Origin: Icerya purchasi
Lineage: Eukaryota; Arthropoda; Insecta; Hemiptera; Monophlebidae
DNA length: 64,000 nt
Reading direction: 5' to 3'
Assembly (NCBI GenBank): GCA_039619475.1
Contig: CM077116.1
Span: 19,961,443-20,025,442 of the forward strand
In this document: piece after piece, positions 24,640 through 35,766 of the stretch
Layout of the letters: each line of letters starts with the position of its first letter
How positions within the stretch are numbered: position 1 is the first letter of the stretch
The notes under the pieces: generated by a model
Database searches by the model: none
Told to the model about the DNA's origin: nothing
What the model saw: the letters and a program-made list of their open reading frames with translations, nothing else
Translations under genes and position numbers: made by a program

Positions 24640-26736
24640 TCGCAATTAGCGGGAAAGATGCGGTTCGCAATTTTTTTCAGAAACATAAAAATCAACTTCT
24701 ATCTCCTAACCAAGCCGGCGGGCGAGAGGCAAGATCGACAGTCAGCCAGCTACTTAGCCTGCAAAGGCAGATTTTATCGGCGTTTCATCGTCAACAGCAC
24801 CTCTACGCAGTATTTTTCGATTTAGAAAAAGCATTTGACCGCCTGTGGCGTCATGGCTTACTACTAAAACTGCGAACGGCGGGAATCGCCGGAAAATTGG
24901 GTAAATATCTATACAGCTTCTTAGACAATAGAACGATCCAAGTTACGACTGGTTCGTCAACGTCTGAATTGATGCTGTTGGAAAATGGTGTGCCACAAGG
25001 CTCTGCTTTAAGCGCAACCTTGTTCATATATTATATCAATGATATAACTGACTGCCTTGCCGCCCCAGTAACGTCCCGGCTCTACGTTGATGACCTGAAT
25101 ATATCCTTATCGTCCAACCATCCTATAAACGCTCAAAATATCCTCCAAAAATCCATTGAAAATTTACAAAAGTGGTCCAATGATAACGGTCTGACCTTTT
25201 CCTTAACAAAAACAATATGTGTTGATTTCCACAGGGGACGCCAAAACCCACTTCCCAGCGTATTCCTGAGTCTAAATGGTTTTCCTATCCCAAATCGTCC
25301 ATCAGTCAAGTTTCTAGGCCTAATATTTGATAAAAAACTTTCCTGGCGCTCTCACATAGCTGAGCTCAAAACCAAGTGCCTAAAATCCTTGTCTATCCTG
25401 AAATATCTATCAAATTACAAGTACAATATAAACCCAAAATTACTTCTTACAATCTACAGATCGATTATCCTTTCACGAATTAATTACGGGTGCCAGGTGT
25501 ACTCCTCAGCCGCTAAAAGTGTGCTAAGATCCTTAGATCCTATACATTCTGCTGCCCTCCGGTCTATCCTTTCTGCTCATCCCTCTTCTCCGGTTATAAG
25601 TTTGTATGCACTGGCAGGTTGTCCCCCGCTGTCCTACTATAGGAAGTACTATAACTTTAAAGAAATGAGCACCCTCCTTAGTAGTACCAAAACCCCGACA
25701 ATATCTCCTAATATGTGGTTTGGGAATGACCCAGTGCCCGAACTTTTTTCGGTTATGGGTCGTTTCCAAATCTTTTCAATCCCAAGAACTCTGCCAGACT
25801 TCGCAGCAACCGCACCACCTTGGAGTCAGCCAATCACAAACATCAACATATCGCTGACAAAATTTAACAAAGCTCAATACCCCCCAAACATAGCACAAAT
25901 AGCAACAAATATCATAGCGAGCTACACAGACCATGCATGCCTCTACACAGATGGAGCGAAGGCAATAGGTTATCAGTCACCGGCGGCATGCTCCTTCGAA
26001 GTCTCAGGGGCAGCAGAGTCAGTTATACTGCACGATTGCTGTACAGCACTGGACGCTGAAATATACGCGATAGTCTTTTGCATCCAACACTATACTGATA
26101 GCAACCCCCAGTCCCAAAAGGCCCTACTCATAACTGACTCTCTAAACTCCCTTCAACTCATCTCGGGGATTAAATCCAACAACCCTTTGGTAAGGATCAC
26201 ATTTAAACTCCGAAATGTCCTTCCTATGGGTGCCGGCTCATGTTGGGATTCCAGGCAATGAGCGTGTCAATCGAGCAGCTCAGGCGACATTGTTCTCTCC
26301 AATGCCACACAACCCCCCTCTTCCCCCTACATTGGCTCATTTATTTATGCAGCAAACTGGAGAAGAATGGCAACAGGAATGGAGATCTTCAAGTACATTT
26401 CTCCGAAGCATAAAAACAACCACGGAGCCTTGGTGGCCCACAGACGGAGTTTCCCGCAGAGATTTTTCTGTCCTGAATCGTCTCCGAATAGGACATACAA
26501 CCCTCTCGCACGGCTACATATTCACGAGCCAGGAACCCCCAAATGTCTGCCCCTTTTGTAGTCAACCGAGCGCCCCATCCACCAATCACCTACTTCTCGA
26601 ATGTCCCTCTTTTGCAGTACCACGATCCATGCACTTCACCACTTCCTCTACTTCTACGATACTGTCAAATGCTCCGCCCGCGGTCGCAGCTGTATTAGCT
26701 TACATGCGGAGCAGCGATCTGTACTATCGCGTTTAA
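24640..26736 (+). pseudogene. LINE-A ORF2 C-terminal part: RT and RNase H, one frameshift
   Basis: The frame is open from about 24,640 to 26,261. RT blocks seen are LLSPNQAGGREARSTV, AVFFDLEKAFDRLW (motif A), NGVPQGSALSATLF (motif B), RLYVDDLNISL (YVDD, about 25,080) and VKFLGLIFDKKLSW (motif E). The RNase H residues are YTDGAKA (about 25,945), LDAEIYAIVF (about 26,050) and LLITDSLNSL (about 26,125). A one-base indel near 26,215-26,225 shifts to the next frame, where SFLWVPAHVGIPGNERVN continues; the usual last Asp is Asn. The tail holds CX2CX9HX4C (CPFCSQ...NHLLLEC). The endonuclease and start of the RT are missing. Confidence 0.92.
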
Positions 26737-26752
26737 TCCCCTTAAGTAGGCT

Positions 26753-26794
26753 CCATGTGCTGTAATAGCCCCAGTAGTTAAACACGGCACATGG
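26753..26794 (+). promoter_or_regulatory. LINE-A 3' UTR stem-loop, copy 2
   Basis: CCATGTGC (26,753-26,760) pairs perfectly with GCACATGG (26,787-26,794). The loop begins TGTAATAGCCCCAGTAGTTA. Compared with the copies at 9,013 and 61,209, the loop is conserved while both stem arms differ together. Confidence 0.75.
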
Positions 26795-27174
26795 AAACCC
26801 TCATATACAATCTTAGGAAAAAAAAAAAAAATAAATAAATAAATTTCCAATTATTATATATTTTACTTCTCTAAAAAAAAATAAAAGTAATTGGGAAATT
26901 ATAACTTTTTCAGGCTTAAAAAGAAAAAGGTGTTTTTTAATAAAAAAAAAATTATTTTATGTTCTGTAAAAGATTCCTAAAAACACTTTTTTAACAATTT
27001 TGTTAGTTCACATAGAGGAGAATTCAATACTGAAGAGAATACATTTTTGTTCAAGTCAGTAGGTCGTTTAGTTTTTTTTGCTATCGTGCCCCCCAATTCA
27101 AAAAATTCGAAAAAACGAATTTTTTTTAAAGTTTTCAACAACAGAAAATATAAATCTTTGTTTCTCAATGATCG

Positions 27175-27775
27175 GCTAATCAGCTCTATTCCTTACAGTA
27201 GTCCTTTTGCTTCCTCAAATAACCCATTCTGATGCATTTGTTCGAGTCTACAAGCCGTACGAGCCCCATTGGTGCTAAGTGACTGGCGCCTATTTCCGAT
27301 CCATTGCGCGTCGGCGGTATCAACAAACATTTTGCATTGCAGGTCAATATTCAAATGCAGCAACTGCATAGTATTCAAAATCGCTGAATATCCCCTTCGT
27401 TGAACATGCCTGCAGCCAAGTAAGCGTCTATTTCAACGACTTTTTGGCCGGAATGCAAGTGCTTCGCATTGATGTGCATTTAGTTGAACGACTCGTTTGA
27501 ACTATTTTGCGTGTGAACGCCTAAACATCTCATTAAAAGATTGTCATTTGATAGTTCTTCATAAATCGGGCGAACGTGCTTCTCAATTTTTTCGTCAATC
27601 AATCGAGCAGGATGTTCAAAAGATCGTAATTGATTGGTGCATTCAGCTTTGCGCCATTCACACAAACTATCGATTCCGGTTGGACAATTTTCTTGTCGAC
27701 AGGATTTGTCTACGGAGCAGTAATGATCTAGCGTTGCTATTACAGTTTTTTTCATTTCTTGGACAGAATTAATAT
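27175..27775 (-). pseudogene. Mutator/Phantom-type transposase C-terminal fragment
   Basis: The minus frame 27,480-27,755 reads KTVIATLDHYCSVDKSC, then LCEWRKAE, then FEHPARLIDEKIEKHVRPIY, then LLMRCLGVHTQNSSNESFN. The CL-x3-TQN-x-NESFN ending, with a preceding W-x-K/R and IxPIY block, is the signature of the C-terminal part of Phantom/MULE transposases. After a stop/frameshift near 27,480 the homologous text goes on (KHLHSGQKVVEIDAYLAAG, then MQLLHLNIDLQCKMF at 27,193-27,378). The upstream catalytic part is absent, probably lost before or during the LINE-A insertion. Family assignment is from memory of the motif, not a search. Confidence 0.75.
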
Positions 27776-28172
27776 TTCTTCTAATTTACAAAGTATAATA
27801 AATTGTCAACTTTTTTATGATATCTTCCGTACGCTTCTCAGAAACACGTGCACAGACAACTGTTATCACAAAGTAGAAGATAGAAGGGTGGAGAGAGTAC
27901 GTGAGCCGGGTTGACAGAAGCTCAAAGTACACGTATAGAGATAATTGTTCTGACGGAGTAGAAGAGGCAAGGTCGGAAAGAGCGCCCGAGCCTGGCTGAA
28001 TGCGCTACACCTGCTCGGCGCTCCTTTTCATTCAGCTTTGTATCTCCAAAAGTACTTGGAATTGACATGTGTAACTTCGTGAATATATGCTTAGATAGTT
28101 TATTTATCGATTTAAGAAATAAAAAAAAAATCGATTTTTTTGATCTTCTAAAGCGGGATCATCCTCCCTTAA

Positions 28173-29690
28173 CCATTATAATGGTTGGTGTAATCCTTCT
28201 TATAAACCCTCTTCGTTATTTAGGAATCTTTCTAAACAGCCATCTTTCCTTTCATAATCACATTAACCATCTACATCTATCCTCTCAGAAAAAACTCAAT
28301 CCGTTAAAAGCTCTTATACTAATTGAGAAGGCGATTCCTGAATATCCCTGAAACTTCATCATCATCATTCGGTTCCGCTCAGTTTTAACCGTTGTGACCT
28401 GCAAGTGCTCTCCACTGTTTCCAGTTTTGAGCTGTGCTGACCGCTGTTGTTGCCATACCGAACTGGCTTCGTAAGACATCAGTCTAGCCAGTGAGCACTC
28501 TACCCCTTTCCCTTGTACTGCACGCTTCGCCGAGCCGTAATATTTTTTCCAAATTTTCTCCTGCGTATCTTACGATATGTCCGAAAAATCAGTCTTTTTG
28601 TCATAATCTATGCAATTCTTCCGTGTCATCCAGTCCGTATTGAAAGATTTGTTTTTCTTTCGGTCCACGCTACTCACGTTAAATAAATCCTTTGTCCGCT
28701 CTGTCGTAGATAACTGTTGCTCTATTTGTGCCACTTCTCCAGGTCTCTTCTTTCAAAATCTGATCACGTTCAAAGTACCTGACTTCATGTCCGCCTTGAT
28801 GCCCCGAGATCTACCCCGGATTCCGTTATCGTTAATGAATTCCATACTACTCCTCTCTTCATTCATAGATTTCCTATTTCGATTATCGCTTTTTGATTAA
28901 GCTCCTATCTATTGATTCTCTTCACTTGTTTCTTTTTACTCCTTTATCCTAGTAAAACTTCAATTTTATCCTTTATTTCTATTCGTCTCTTTTAATTTTC
29001 ACCGTATATTTATAGTTACGAGGAGCTTCCCGGGATTTTATTTCAGTTTTTCCAGTTACTTTCGTTCTATTAAATATATTTACCATCTCTTCTAAATTTT
29101 TTTTTTAACATGTTAATAGAATTTAATTTTCCAATGTATTAAGCTCTCTCTTTCCTATACATGTCACTATCTTCATTGATGGTTCCAAAAGGCGAAATGG
29201 AGTTGGTACTGTTTTGTTTTTTTTGTCCTGCCTTGAACTTTTTTCAAATCTATGTATTAAAATTTCTTCCTCTTGCTCAATTGTCTATGCAGAATTTGTA
29301 GTTATTTTACGCGTTGTTCTCTTTGTTTTTTTGCCACTATTTCCTCATAAAGTTCTCACAATCTTAGATTTTAAAAGTATTCCGTAAGCAATCGTCACAT
29401 TTTGAACAAATTGGTAAATGTATACTCATTTGTGTATTTACTTCTGATGTGTAAGCAATTAAATATACGGCGACTTTTACAATTTTTTAATAATTCTATT
29501 GAATCTGTGGGAAGTAGTAGTGCACTCTTATACACCGATTATGTACGAAATTCTTTAAAATTCTTTATAATAGTTTGTTCCTTATTGGACCTGCTAGAAA
29601 CGTGCTTTTTTCAGAAAGATTTTGATCTATACACCGTTTTCACTTACTCCCAGGCAGCAACCCCACTTACACATTACTGAACGTTCTGTT
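28173..29690 (+). pseudogene. LINE-B copy 3: RT end and RNase H, interrupted
   Basis: RT motif E is clear as RYLGIFLNSHLSFHNHI (about 28,212-28,265), followed by SSQKKLNPLKAL. After an interruption at 28,352-28,600, thumb text LLTLNKSFVRSVVDNCCSIC continues (about 28,680-28,740). RNase H follows as TIFIDGSKRRNGVG (about 29,165-29,210), with the Glu block IVYAEFVVILRVV (about 29,280-29,320) and LTILDFKSI (about 29,360). The first Asp, the Glu and the next Asp are all still readable. The 3' end is not identifiable. It begins exactly at the outer edge of the Phantom-like terminus. Confidence 0.8.
28352..28600 (-). mobile_element. RTE/R2-like LINE 3' end with (ATG)n tail (putative)
   Basis: On the minus strand one frame reads TDVLRSQFGMATTAVSTAQN, then WKQWRALAGHNG and stop, followed shortly by a run of ATG triplets (plus CAT repeats at 28,357-28,369). 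A C-terminal W-x-x-L-A-x-x-R/H-x-x-W-R-A segment followed by a short trinucleotide tail is how RTE and some R2-type elements end. The insert separates two parts of a LINE-B RT, so it is a younger, strongly 5'-truncated insertion. Clade is uncertain. Confidence 0.5.
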
Positions 29691-32554
29691 CCACAACGAG
29701 TTCTCCACCATTCCTACTGGTCGATTTAAGGTTCAGCTACAACAAATCGTTATGACTCCGTGTTAACTAATATTCTTTACAACAACGACTTTTGTGTTTC
29801 TTTCATCAACAGCCCCTACAACAAACACGTTTTCAGCAATTGGTTCCTATCGTTCTACTCCGCGTTACTTTATCCTCCAGGTATTGAATGATCTCTATTC
29901 AGCGGCCATTTCCCAATTGTCATTTCAGAAATCAAAAATTGTACCTAATTCGCCAAAACCGTCCGATGCCGCGGTTGCACATGTTCCACAGAGCAGATCG
30001 GGGACTTTACATGAAAAAAGCTGCAGCTCAGTCACAGCCAGGTTTATCGGTAGAGAAGCGACCAAAAATATTTATTCAGGCAATAATTAGGGCAGCTGAT
30101 TCATTAGGTTTGAAGTAGTCTTCGATACTACACGGCCATACATGGTTCCCTGATAGTGAAATGAGATAAGAGGTGCGATTAGAAGGAGCAAACACGCCTT
30201 AAAAAAGTACAAATCCACGAAATCCGTTCAAAGCTTGATGGAATTTTATTAAGATGACATCGACCGGGAGGAAACTAAAAGCGCGCTCAATAGAATTCAG
30301 TACTCATTGTTCCTTACAGCCATTAAGGTCAATAATAACATCATAACAGAGACGACTGCAGTTGCCGCTAAATTTGAAAAAACATTTCGCTGAGGTCCTA
30401 TTCTTCGGTCTTTTGTACGACAAAAAAAATTCGGCAGAAGAATCTTCCTTAGCGACTAAAATAGCATGAATCATTACGATCAGCCGTTCTCGATGTCCAA
30501 ACTAAATGTCCTATTATTATCTAGTTGAACATTCCTTAACAAAAACCACCAACGTTCTATGGATTAATGGGACTCTAAGCCATATTGGTTCCACTTTTCA
30601 GAAAAATGATATTACAGGAAGTGGAATAGGGCATCTAAGGGGCGAATAGTGTTGGAGAAAAAGTTCAACATTTGTGGGAAACCGCGTCACTCATCTCATA
30701 TAGTCAGCAAGTCAAAGGAGAGAATTAACATCATGTTAGGAAGTCCGTAATAAGGCGAGCAATTTTTTAATTTCTGGCTGCAATGGTGAGAATGTGTTTC
30801 GAAGAATGGAAAGATTCCCCATACGTTAGTAATTGTAGGGGTCACACTTGTATGAATTTTGTTACCCTAGTGAGAACAGACCATAATTCGTTTGTTTTTT
30901 TCTCTTTTTTTTTTTGTTCTATTTCTTTGTTTCTTTTATTGCAATCGAATCGAATTAAGCTTAAATAACATTTTTTTTTTACATTTTCACACTTTGATTA
31001 GAAAGTTTAATAATAATTTGAGACTTGACTCTTTCAAACACCTCTAATAAGCTTTCTTCTAGTCGTTCTTCAAGAAATCCCTCGACATTTCCCGCCTAAA
31101 ATTAATTTTAGCAAAGCTTTTTTTTCATCCACTTATTTTCTTTTCGCAAGTTTTAGCCTTTTCCATCGATTTAATCTGCAACATTATCCTTCCGCACATT
31201 CCGAATAACTTCTGTAGCTAACATACTTTTTCCTTCGCCGATTCTAAATCAGATAAAAGAACACGTCTAGTAAAGCTTTCTAACCGCTTACTTACTAAGT
31301 TACTGTTCTTCCTATTTTTGAACGTTCTCTTTAGCACCGTACGCATAGCCCGCTATAATTTTGTTTTTTATGTCTTGCATTTTTCGTTATTCCTGCGTTT
31401 TACCGCTCTGCAAGTTTTCATTCAGAATTTTAGCACACTTCTTCAATCGCCAGTAGTATTTCTATCTGTTCCGCATTAATCAGCATCTCCTATTTTTTGC
31501 ATCGTTGCTCCTTTTGCTACCTTCGTCACTTTTTTACGCGAGGAATTTTCTCCAAATGTTCTATTCATTCGCCGAAAAAACTATGAGCACCTTAAAGTAA
31601 AATATCGCGTAATCGTGACGTGTAAGGAGTCTGGTAAACGTGAGAAAACGTAAGCTCAATGTACAGAACCGATCGTTATATGTAACACCCTTGTTTAATC
31701 TTTATCACCATCAACGATACCAAACGAAACGTTAGCCTTGTTATGTTATGTCCTCAGAGATGCCACCGCGCTCTCGTAATTATCGTGAACAAAAATTAAA
31801 TCACTATTTATTTATTATTTTTAAAATAAATCACATTTTAGATTTTGTACGTTTTGTATTAAGGAATTTTTCTTACACCAATCTTTCTGCACCGGTCGAC
31901 CGCTGAAAAGACAAAATTATTAGATATTTACATATACAGACGTACATATAATAGAAACAAACAATAAAATCATATAACAAAAATTGTAAAAATCACTCTG
32001 GCTGGATCTACTGCTGGTTGGTTGAAACTATTTGATAGCATGTGGACGTACGTTGGTGTTCCCTAAAAGATACGGGGAAAAGACAAGGTAATCGAATTGA
32101 TCCGATTTTTTTAATCCAGATTTTGCAAATCGCCAACTCAGAACTTTAAATGACCTGGTTACCAGGACCTTGCTGGATTGTTATCCTTCGTATATCTTTC
32201 AGTATATATTGTTTTTGAAACTGGCTTGCTTAATCTCTAGAGAGTTTGCAACTCTATGGACCTTTTTCGGGTGAGGACTCCACAAGATCAAACAAGACTC
32301 GACCAAAACTGAACGAGGCTTTGTTCAGAACGGAACTGCGCTCAGTTTTCTTTTTTTTTTTAGCATTCTACTCTGATTTTTTTTCTCTTTCGAAATCCGA
32401 CTCCCACACATAGCTGATATACCAATCGTGTATTCGCTAACCGATCACCGCACGCATCCATCACCGGCAACGATTGACATTGGTCTACCTCCAGCCAGCA
32501 ATCGCTTCCCACACGCTCACACACTCACTTCTTCATCTCGTTATAATTATTACA

Positions 32555-32555
<1 letters not shown>
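29691..32555. other. Low-copy DNA, no gene recognised
   Basis: Overlapping plus frames at 29,794-30,090 and 29,888-30,118 contain basic, Pro/Gln-rich text I do not recognise. Less biased base use continues to about 30,780, perhaps an old coding relic. From about 30,960 to 31,600 the plus strand is pyrimidine-rich, again without a motif. Confidence 0.4.
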
Positions 32556-32557
<2 letters not shown>

Positions 32558-32596
<39 letters not shown>

Positions 32597-32609
32597 TTTT
32601 TTTTTTTTT
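32558..32609. repeat. (TA)n microsatellite followed by poly(T)
   Basis: About 18 AT units at 32,558-32,594 followed by 14 T at 32,596-32,609. Confidence 0.9.
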
Positions 32610-32686
32610 CATTTATAATTTATTGTAACGTACGCGTTACAAAACTGAAACGAAAATCAAGAAAAGTTTCATTAGATTTTAACTAA

Positions 32687-35600
32687 GAGTAACTCTATAA
32701 AGAACGTGAAAATAAAGAAGTTATGCAATGCGTGAAATGTCGGTGAAAAAAAACAATCTAAGACTTTTAAGGAAGCTAAGTTTCAAAAAAAAAAAGAAAA
32801 GTTTCTTATTACCTTGGCCTTACAGAAGTACATAGGAACACGGATATGCGCACAAAGTAACGAAATATACAATATTATGTACAAAACTATAGTATCTTCT
32901 CTATTTACATAGATACTCTTCCCTGTTTAGCTCTTAAAATCGATCTTTACGAATAAAATAATTAATAAAATATAATATATGAAATTTATATTTATTATAA
33001 TTAATAAATATAAAAATCTACGGACTACATCGAGCCAATAAACATTTACCAAATGAACGAATACTAATAAGAAAAAAACGATGTTGAAAGAAACACCACC
33101 CGTAAAATTCAACTTATTTTTTTTTGCGAACATAAATCATTCGCGATACATTTTTGTTGAGTAACGAAGTGCGTTATTATTTGCTGTTTAGATTGAAAAA
33201 ATGCTGTTTGCTTTTTGCTTTGCGTAGCCTATTTTAATTACACCATACTTAATGCTACAATTCGAGGATTTCATAAGAGCTTTGTCGAAAAGCTTTCACT
33301 ATACACAAAACAACAAGTATTATCTCATAAACATTAAATAGGTAACAACGTAATAGGATTTTTTTATCAGCATTAGAGTAAGAATAAGATATTTATTCGT
33401 TTTTTATGTGTTGACAAATAACAGAGATATCCCCTTAGCTGCCGGTTGTAATTGAAAGTTATAAAATTCTGCGACATTTGTTCACCGCAACCTTTTCCCT
33501 ACAATTTTCCTGAACCGACAATATTTGGTTTAAATTGGTTTCCTGTTGACATATTTTCTTCGTGAGATTCATGTCGGTCAAAATTTTAGATTGTGCTCAG
33601 CCATAACATATATCCCCGTGTCCAAAGTAACTCTTTAAATAAGTACCGAAGCCATGATAGAAAATGACAAGTGGATAAACCGTGAAATCCAAATACGATC
33701 TCGGCTGATCCTTTCACGACCGTTTACACTAGGATCAAAGTCCTATTTTCGGAAATTTACGATCGGACAGGATCGATCATTGAGCGTCATCAGATGAGAT
33801 AAAAAACATTATACACAATCGTATATATATATATATATATATAAAAAAAAAAAAAATTGTACAATTTTATCATTATTCCCTCATCGAAGCTCCAGCAGAA
33901 TAGCGAGTAAGGATAAGTGCGACTAGACTCTGTGAACGTTTGTAATAATTATTTGTAAGTTACAGCTGATTCAAATTTTGAGGCAACAGGTTTTTGGTTC
34001 TTTTTCGTGAATTTTATGTAAAACAATGTAAAAGTTCGAACGAATTCGAGCTGTAAACAGTGGTCAATTAAAACGACCGTAAAAATGCTGATTTTTCTTT
34101 TCAGCGTGGTAAATTTTCGAAAATAGGATTTTGCGTGATTCTGGTTTAGCTCTTACCACTTTGGTTCGAAACCGAATAAGATAAATTCTTCCCGTTTAAG
34201 CGTGATAATTTACGCCCACTTTTTGGAAGTTCAAGTAAAATTAAAATTTTTAAAAATAATGTCATTATTGTTAAAGAGGCAACGCACGATCGATGACAAA
34301 CTTTATTACTTTCAATGTACATCATAACGTGTAAATGCCACGATAAAAAAAGTTACGCTACCGCTATCGCTGCTAATTATTGGCATTATTATCCTTTTTT
34401 AATACATCCATCGGTATGATAAGAAGTTTTTTCGACCGGTTAAATTGCACAATTATTTCTTATCAGCAGCAGCTACTTTGTTATATTATAACTAACAACA
34501 GTTGCAGATCTTACCGCCTCGTTCGTAAATATCTCCCGATCGGTCGGGCGTATATTTTTTATCGTCATCAATTGTGCTTTCGCTCATGCTGTTTTTGACT
34601 ATTCAATGTGGAAGGAAGCTGGCACATTTACCTTTCGTGTTCTGGCGATATTAATATGAATATTATCCGTGACATTATACAACGGGGGCTGGTGGTTTTT
34701 TAATAAGTCTCGCTTCTACTAAGAACGGAAAAGGTAGTACCTGTCAACTGGGTTGATTACGTGTTGCAAATATTAATTTACTCGAAAGTAGTTCCGATAC
34801 ATGATACTACTATTAACAGTAAGACTGTAAACGATGAACTCTGGAAATATTCTCTAAGCTTCGAAAGGGAAAAAGAAATTCAAAAAAAAAACGTAAAATA
34901 GATTTTCGTATTATCGGTAAAAACTACAATTGCACTGAAAATCAGTCAGAAGAAGCGAGTAATATCGCAAACTTAATTCCGATACTTCAATTCCAACAGG
35001 AAGTATTGCAGTAAAAATATTTCTAATATAAACCGTCTCGGAGCACTAAAATTCCTTCTTTTTTTCCCGTTAAAGTTGTAATAGATAATCGTATGCAAGC
35101 CATGGACTATTTTAAGGGATTGATAAAATCAACTCTCTATTAAATTAGTTTAAAGTATTACATTTTTCTTGACTGATAACATCGAAGATCAAGGTTACCT
35201 TCTAATATTATTTAAACATCCCAATTATCCCGAACAACAGGAGTTAAAACGGTCCTTCCGAAATCTTGCAAACTCAAATATATTATATAATCTTTAAAAA
35301 TTAAATTTGTATTTGACTTTAAATCAGTTATGCAATTCAATAAAGAAAGTAACACTTTAAATAACATTGCAAGAAGTGCTGCTGAAACGGTTATGATTGA
35401 CGACACTATTACTGAATGTTTTTTCCATAATTAATACCTACAATAACAATCACTCGGAATTTTAACTCGATCAAAAATAAAATTATCGAATTAAGCGATT
35501 TTATACATGAAAAAGATAGGAAGATTATTTATTTAGGCTAAAATTACCTCTAATTTCACATACTGAAATGTGTTGATTTTCAAGCCTAAAAGAGAATCTA

Positions 35601-35766
35601 AAAAAATGGCCGAGTTATTAATTGAACAACTGTATTAGTACGCAATTCATTTAAAATTTAACGCCGAACTATTTGCACGCTACTTTAAAAAATCTCGAAA
35701 ATAATTGCAAATAATTTTCCTATAGCTTTGTATTTTGCTTATTATCAGCCTAGTAAAATTAACATA
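32687..35766. other. A+T-rich DNA without recognisable gene
   Basis: No motif-bearing frame. A (TA)n run lies at about 33,822-33,842. The plus frame at 34,380-34,598 is Ser/Cys/Arg-rich and unrecognised. Confidence 0.45.

Larger units (their letters stand above)
24640..26843 (+). mobile_element. LINE-A copy nested in the Phantom-like element
   Basis: A 5'-truncated LINE-A insertion. RT coding starts near 24,640, the RNase H region ends at 26,736, the 3' UTR holds the family stem-loop, and an A/TAAA tail lies at 26,818-26,843. The exact 5' junction is uncertain because the first codons do not match the family well. Its sequence is far better preserved than the copies at 6.8-9.1 kb, so it is a younger insertion. 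Confidence 0.85.
24440..28172. mobile_element. Mutator/Phantom-like DNA transposon, interrupted
   Basis: Inverted termini bound this region. The left end is TTAAGGGGGATCCTGCTTTA at 24,440, then GAAGACCTAAAAAA. The right end, read on the minus strand from 28,172, is TTAAGGGAGGATGATCCCGC, then TTTAGAAGATCAAAAAAA. They agree over about 30 bases with small indels. Inside the right half lies a Mutator-type transposase fragment on the minus strand. A LINE-A copy of about 2.2 kb sits between the left terminus and that fragment, so the transposon was already in place when LINE-A inserted. I see no clear 8-11 bp target duplication at the flanks. Confidence 0.7.

Noticed and set aside
25533..25769. Minus-strand frame inside LINE-A
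   Set aside because: Shadow of the plus-strand RT/RNase H frame.
32271..32560. Promoter or first exon
   Set aside because: Less A+T-rich with a T-tract followed by AG, but no conserved core promoter elements or coding continuation that I could defend.
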